Assembly (NCBI GenBank): GCA_964019335.1
Contig: OZ025659.1
Span: 620,001 to 684,000 of the forward strand
Direction: 5' to 3'
From: Diplonema japonicum
Lineage: Eukaryota; Euglenozoa; Diplonemea; Diplonemida; Diplonemidae
DNA length: 64,000 nt
The notes beneath the pieces were generated by a model. That model had not been told where the DNA came from. It saw only the letters and a list, made by a program, of their open reading frames with translations, and searched no databases. Both the position numbers and the translations under genes were made by a program. This document shows, piece after piece, positions 61,558 through 64,000 of the stretch (the first letter of the stretch is position 1; every line of letters starts with the position of its first letter).

Positions 61558-62751
61558 ATGTCATTCGAAATAGCCTGGCCCGCCCGGTGGGCCCCTGACA
61601 CCGAGGCCACTATCTGCGACAGGATGAACAAAGCTCTGAGCGAGGCCAAGGTGGACCCCTCCCTCATCAGGGGCAAGTTCGAGGTGAAGGGAGTGTCCCT
61701 AGGCAGCATCGCACCCCATGTCATGCTCATGGGCGTGGAGTCGGCTTCGATGGAACGTGCAGGCGTGCAACTGTGCTTCCAATACTGCGGGAACACCGAC
61801 GCAGGATTCAACATCACAATAGGCGGGGCGAATGTAGGACTGACGGGAGCGGAGGGGGACGGGGATACATTCACACAGTCAAAACTGTGGTACCCCTTCG
61901 AGGCCACGCTGTATAATATCAGGATAAAAAGCTCTGTGAAATTGGAAGGGGTGCACCAGCGAGGGGTGCAACGGTACTTCCACAAGCCTCCGCCTGCATC
62001 GGCTTTGCAGGAACTGCAGTTGGGGAGGCTTCGTGCGGCAAGGGCACCAACATCACATCCTCTCACACCGCCCCCTCCGGTGGTTGTCCCACCACCATCT
62101 TCGTCACCACCGTTGACTAAATCACTGTTGCGAGAAGTGGAAGGAAAGCCTGTTAGTAAACAAAGTTCGACGAGATCCACAGCACAGTCTAAAGGAGCGG
62201 GTTTTGGGTTGGCGTACGCGTCTCGGAGGGTGCATTACCCTAAATGGCCGCGGGGCGATATGGCGGGAAGAAGCACTAGCGGCACTGCGATGGTGACACC
62301 CAGCCTTGCCCCGTTGACACCCGGTGTGTCTCTTATTGCGAAAGGTTCTGGGTTGCGGTCCATTCCTTCGCTGCTCTCATTGGAAGGCGGTAGTTATTCT
62401 ACGCTCAACGCACCGTCTTCGCCTACAACTTCGATTGCTACAAATGAACATAAGTCGCCTGAAAGACGTGTATCAGGTTCCTGTGTCAGCTCCTCGTTGC
62501 AGGATAAGAAGAGCATTGAGCTACGCGTCACCTTTCGAGGCACTCCTGAGATTGACTTTTCTCTTCGCACTAATTTCTTCTCTCTTAAGGGTGCGGACGA
62601 CCAGATTCGCGCCATCCTTAAGTCGCTTTTGAAGCCAAAGCTCGAGATGCTTGCGAAGGGCATCGTCGTGCACTTGCCCGACGGGCAGGTCGAGTTCGGT
62701 CCCCCTGCAGTGCCCCATGCGCCGGAGTCCCACAGTGACCTGCATATTTAA
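61558..62751 (+). CDS. Mdm12-like SMP-domain protein (ERMES complex subunit)
   Basis: It resembles Mdm12, a lipid-transfer subunit of the ER-mitochondria encounter structure. The N-terminus MSFEIAWPARW...RMNKALSEAKVDPSLIRGKFEVKGVSLGSIAPHVMLMGVE follows the Mdm12 pattern 'MSxxIxW...LxxFLxxK...SLxVxxFxxGxxxPxIxIxxI'. A Pro/Ser-rich linker spans about 155-320. The C-terminal strand-helix block (SIELRVTFRGTPEIDFSLRTNFF...IRAILKSLLKPKLEMLAKGIVVHLPDGQVEF) completes the SMP fold, as Mdm12 is split by a variable loop. The length of 397 aa fits. Other ERMES genes are not in the window. The assignment is by eye and should be checked by profile search. Confidence 0.72.
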   Translation: MSFEIAWPARWAPDTEATICDRMNKALSEAKVDPSLIRGKFEVKGVSLGSIAPHVMLMGVESASMERAGVQLCFQYCGNTDAGFNITIGGANVGLTGAEGDGDTFTQSKLWYPFEATLYNIRIKSSVKLEGVHQRGVQRYFHKPPPASALQELQLGRLRAARAPTSHPLTPPPPVVVPPPSSSPPLTKSLLREVEGKPVSKQSSTRSTAQSKGAGFGLAYASRRVHYPKWPRGDMAGRSTSGTAMVTPSLAPLTPGVSLIAKGSGLRSIPSLLSLEGGSYSTLNAPSSPTTSIATNEHKSPERRVSGSCVSSSLQDKKSIELRVTFRGTPEIDFSLRTNFFSLKGADDQIRAILKSLLKPKLEMLAKGIVVHLPDGQVEFGPPAVPHAPESHSDLHI

Positions 62752-62997
62752 GCTGAGACTTTTATGATAGATTTTGATAAGTTTTTGTTCTCTATTTTAT
62801 GTTTTTTTTTTTTTGTTTTGTTAAGTCTATGAACCCCCCTCTCCGATGGCCCGTCTCGATCCTCACCTTGGCATCTAGACACTCAGAAAATGGTGATTTT
62901 AGATGTGGCCTAGATGTTTGTCGGAAATACGTGTTTGAGGGGGGAGGAAAAAAAAACAAAAAAACCAAAAAATAAAAAAAAAGGGTAACAAAAAAAA

Positions 62998-63999
62998 ATG
63001 TCGGTGTTCCACAAGCTCCGCCCGCAGTGGCAGCAGACGATGCTTAGGATCGCATCGCCGGAGGCGACGATCAAGTACTACAAAGAGCACTTCGGGTGCA
63101 CGCTGCTGGACGAGATTCACTTCCCGAAGATGAACTTCAGCCTGTACTTCATGGCAACGCTACCAGGAGGGGTCGACTACAACCTGAAGCCGGGGACGAA
63201 AGAAGCACATGACTATGTGTGGAACTTCAAGGGCGTGACGCTGGAGTTCACCCACAACCACCCTGCAGAGGGGGCAGAGCCGTTCAAGGCGAACAATGGA
63301 AACGTGGAGCCGCACAGGGGGTTCGGGCACATCGCAATGCTGTGCAACGACGTGTACAAAACATGTGAAGACCTAGAGGCGAAAGGGGTGGGCTTCCAAA
63401 AAAAGCCTGACGAGGGAAGAATGAAGGGTCTGGCGTTCTGTCTGGACCCTGATGGTTACTGGATCGAGTTGGTGAAAAGGTCGGAAAAGCACAACCTGAA
63501 GACGGACTACAACCTCGCACAGACTATGATCCGAGTTAAGGATGGGAAGGCCTCCGCTACATTCTACGAAAAGTATTTCGGGATGACCCTTATCCGTGCC
63601 TCTCACTACCCGGAAGCTAAATTCAGCAACTATTTCATGGCTCAGCTTGATGACGAACAAAAGAAAACGATGCCCGACCCGTCGTCCCCAGAGGCAAAAG
63701 ACTTCCTCATGTCGCTTCACGACCCTATCCTCGAACTCACTCACAACCATGGGACTGAGACCCAAGAGGGGCCTGTGTACCACACTGGGAACACCGACCC
63801 CAAGGGGTTCGGCCACATAGGGTTCCTTGTGGACAACATTAAGGAATTCTGCGCAGCCTTGGAGGCAGATGGTGTTGCCTTCCAGAAGAGGCTTGACGAG
63901 GGCAGCATGAACATGCTCGCGTTCGCCAAGGACCCCACCGGGTACTGGATCGAGGTCGTTGAGAGGGGAATGGTCATCCCGGAAAAATTCCTTGAGTAA
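62998..63999 (+). CDS. Two-domain glyoxalase I (lactoylglutathione lyase)
   Basis: It converts the hemithioacetal of methylglyoxal and a thiol (glutathione or trypanothione) to the lactoyl thioester. Two fused glyoxalase domains are present. The first (residues ~15-165) has QQTMLRI, GVTLEFTHNH, RGFGHIAM and GYWIELV. The second (~175-330) has AQTMIRV, ILELTHNHG, KGFGHIGF and GYWIEVVERG. These carry the usual metal-ligand set Gln/Glu/His/Glu in each half, so both active sites could be intact. Such tandem forms occur in yeasts, plants and some protists. The frame is complete; the stop codon TAA is the last three bases before the final base of the window. No targeting signal, so cytosolic. Confidence 0.93.
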   Translation: MSVFHKLRPQWQQTMLRIASPEATIKYYKEHFGCTLLDEIHFPKMNFSLYFMATLPGGVDYNLKPGTKEAHDYVWNFKGVTLEFTHNHPAEGAEPFKANNGNVEPHRGFGHIAMLCNDVYKTCEDLEAKGVGFQKKPDEGRMKGLAFCLDPDGYWIELVKRSEKHNLKTDYNLAQTMIRVKDGKASATFYEKYFGMTLIRASHYPEAKFSNYFMAQLDDEQKKTMPDPSSPEAKDFLMSLHDPILELTHNHGTETQEGPVYHTGNTDPKGFGHIGFLVDNIKEFCAALEADGVAFQKRLDEGSMNMLAFAKDPTGYWIEVVERGMVIPEKFLE

Positions 64000-64000
64000 G

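Noticed and set aside
1-64000. CRISPR arrays, rRNA operons, bacterial-type operons or ribosome binding sites
   Set aside because: None seen. Spliceosomal introns and eukaryotic families show this is nuclear eukaryotic DNA.

Overview
The window is nuclear DNA from a protist, most likely a diplonemid (Euglenozoa). All supportable genes lie on the + strand. They are separated by long T, A, C and G homopolymer tracts, with a pyrimidine tract or AG often just before the ATG, as expected for polycistronic transcription resolved by spliced-leader (SL) trans-splicing. A sequence at 36079-36109 closely matches the diplonemid SL exon as I remember it. Unlike kinetoplastids, several genes carry conventional GT-AG introns. 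I placed 17 by reading-frame and family-alignment logic. Fifteen are only 32-77 nt long and two are about 1 kb because they host mobile elements.

Layout. 0.3-6.5 kb: an unknown basic protein, a ubiquitin-specific protease, a mitochondrial ISD11/LYR protein (one intron) and a gamma-butyrobetaine-type dioxygenase. 6.6-7.5 kb: a truncated non-LTR retrotransposon. 7.9-36 kb: an accessory region with six intact members and one wrecked member of a secreted, cysteine-rich protein family that I do not recognise. A Kelch-MAPKKK-like kinase, a PPR-like organellar protein and a small acidic protein are interspersed. Two family members share a 349-bp identical block. 36-38 kb: repeats, including the SL-headed element.

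38-64 kb: denser housekeeping and cytoskeletal genes. These are a MORN/EF-hand protein, several coiled-coil proteins (some probably axonemal or basal-body), two membrane proteins, a GH5 endoglycoceramidase-like hydrolase, a secretory-pathway cyclophilin, an F-box protein with C-terminal membrane helices, L-aspartate oxidase (first step of bacterial/plant-type NAD synthesis), an RPA-interacting protein, an Mdm12-like ERMES subunit and a two-domain glyoxalase I.

The most striking features are: (1) the clustered secreted Cys-rich family with gene conversion; (2) the apparent SL-derived short element with 5'-truncated relatives; (3) a LINE copy sitting in the poly-T tract of a tiny intron of the kinase gene; (4) a 1.09-kb terminal-inverted-repeat element with TAA duplications inside another intron; and (5) minute introns built around homopolymers. 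Gene models that cross introns are my own reconstruction and need RNA evidence.
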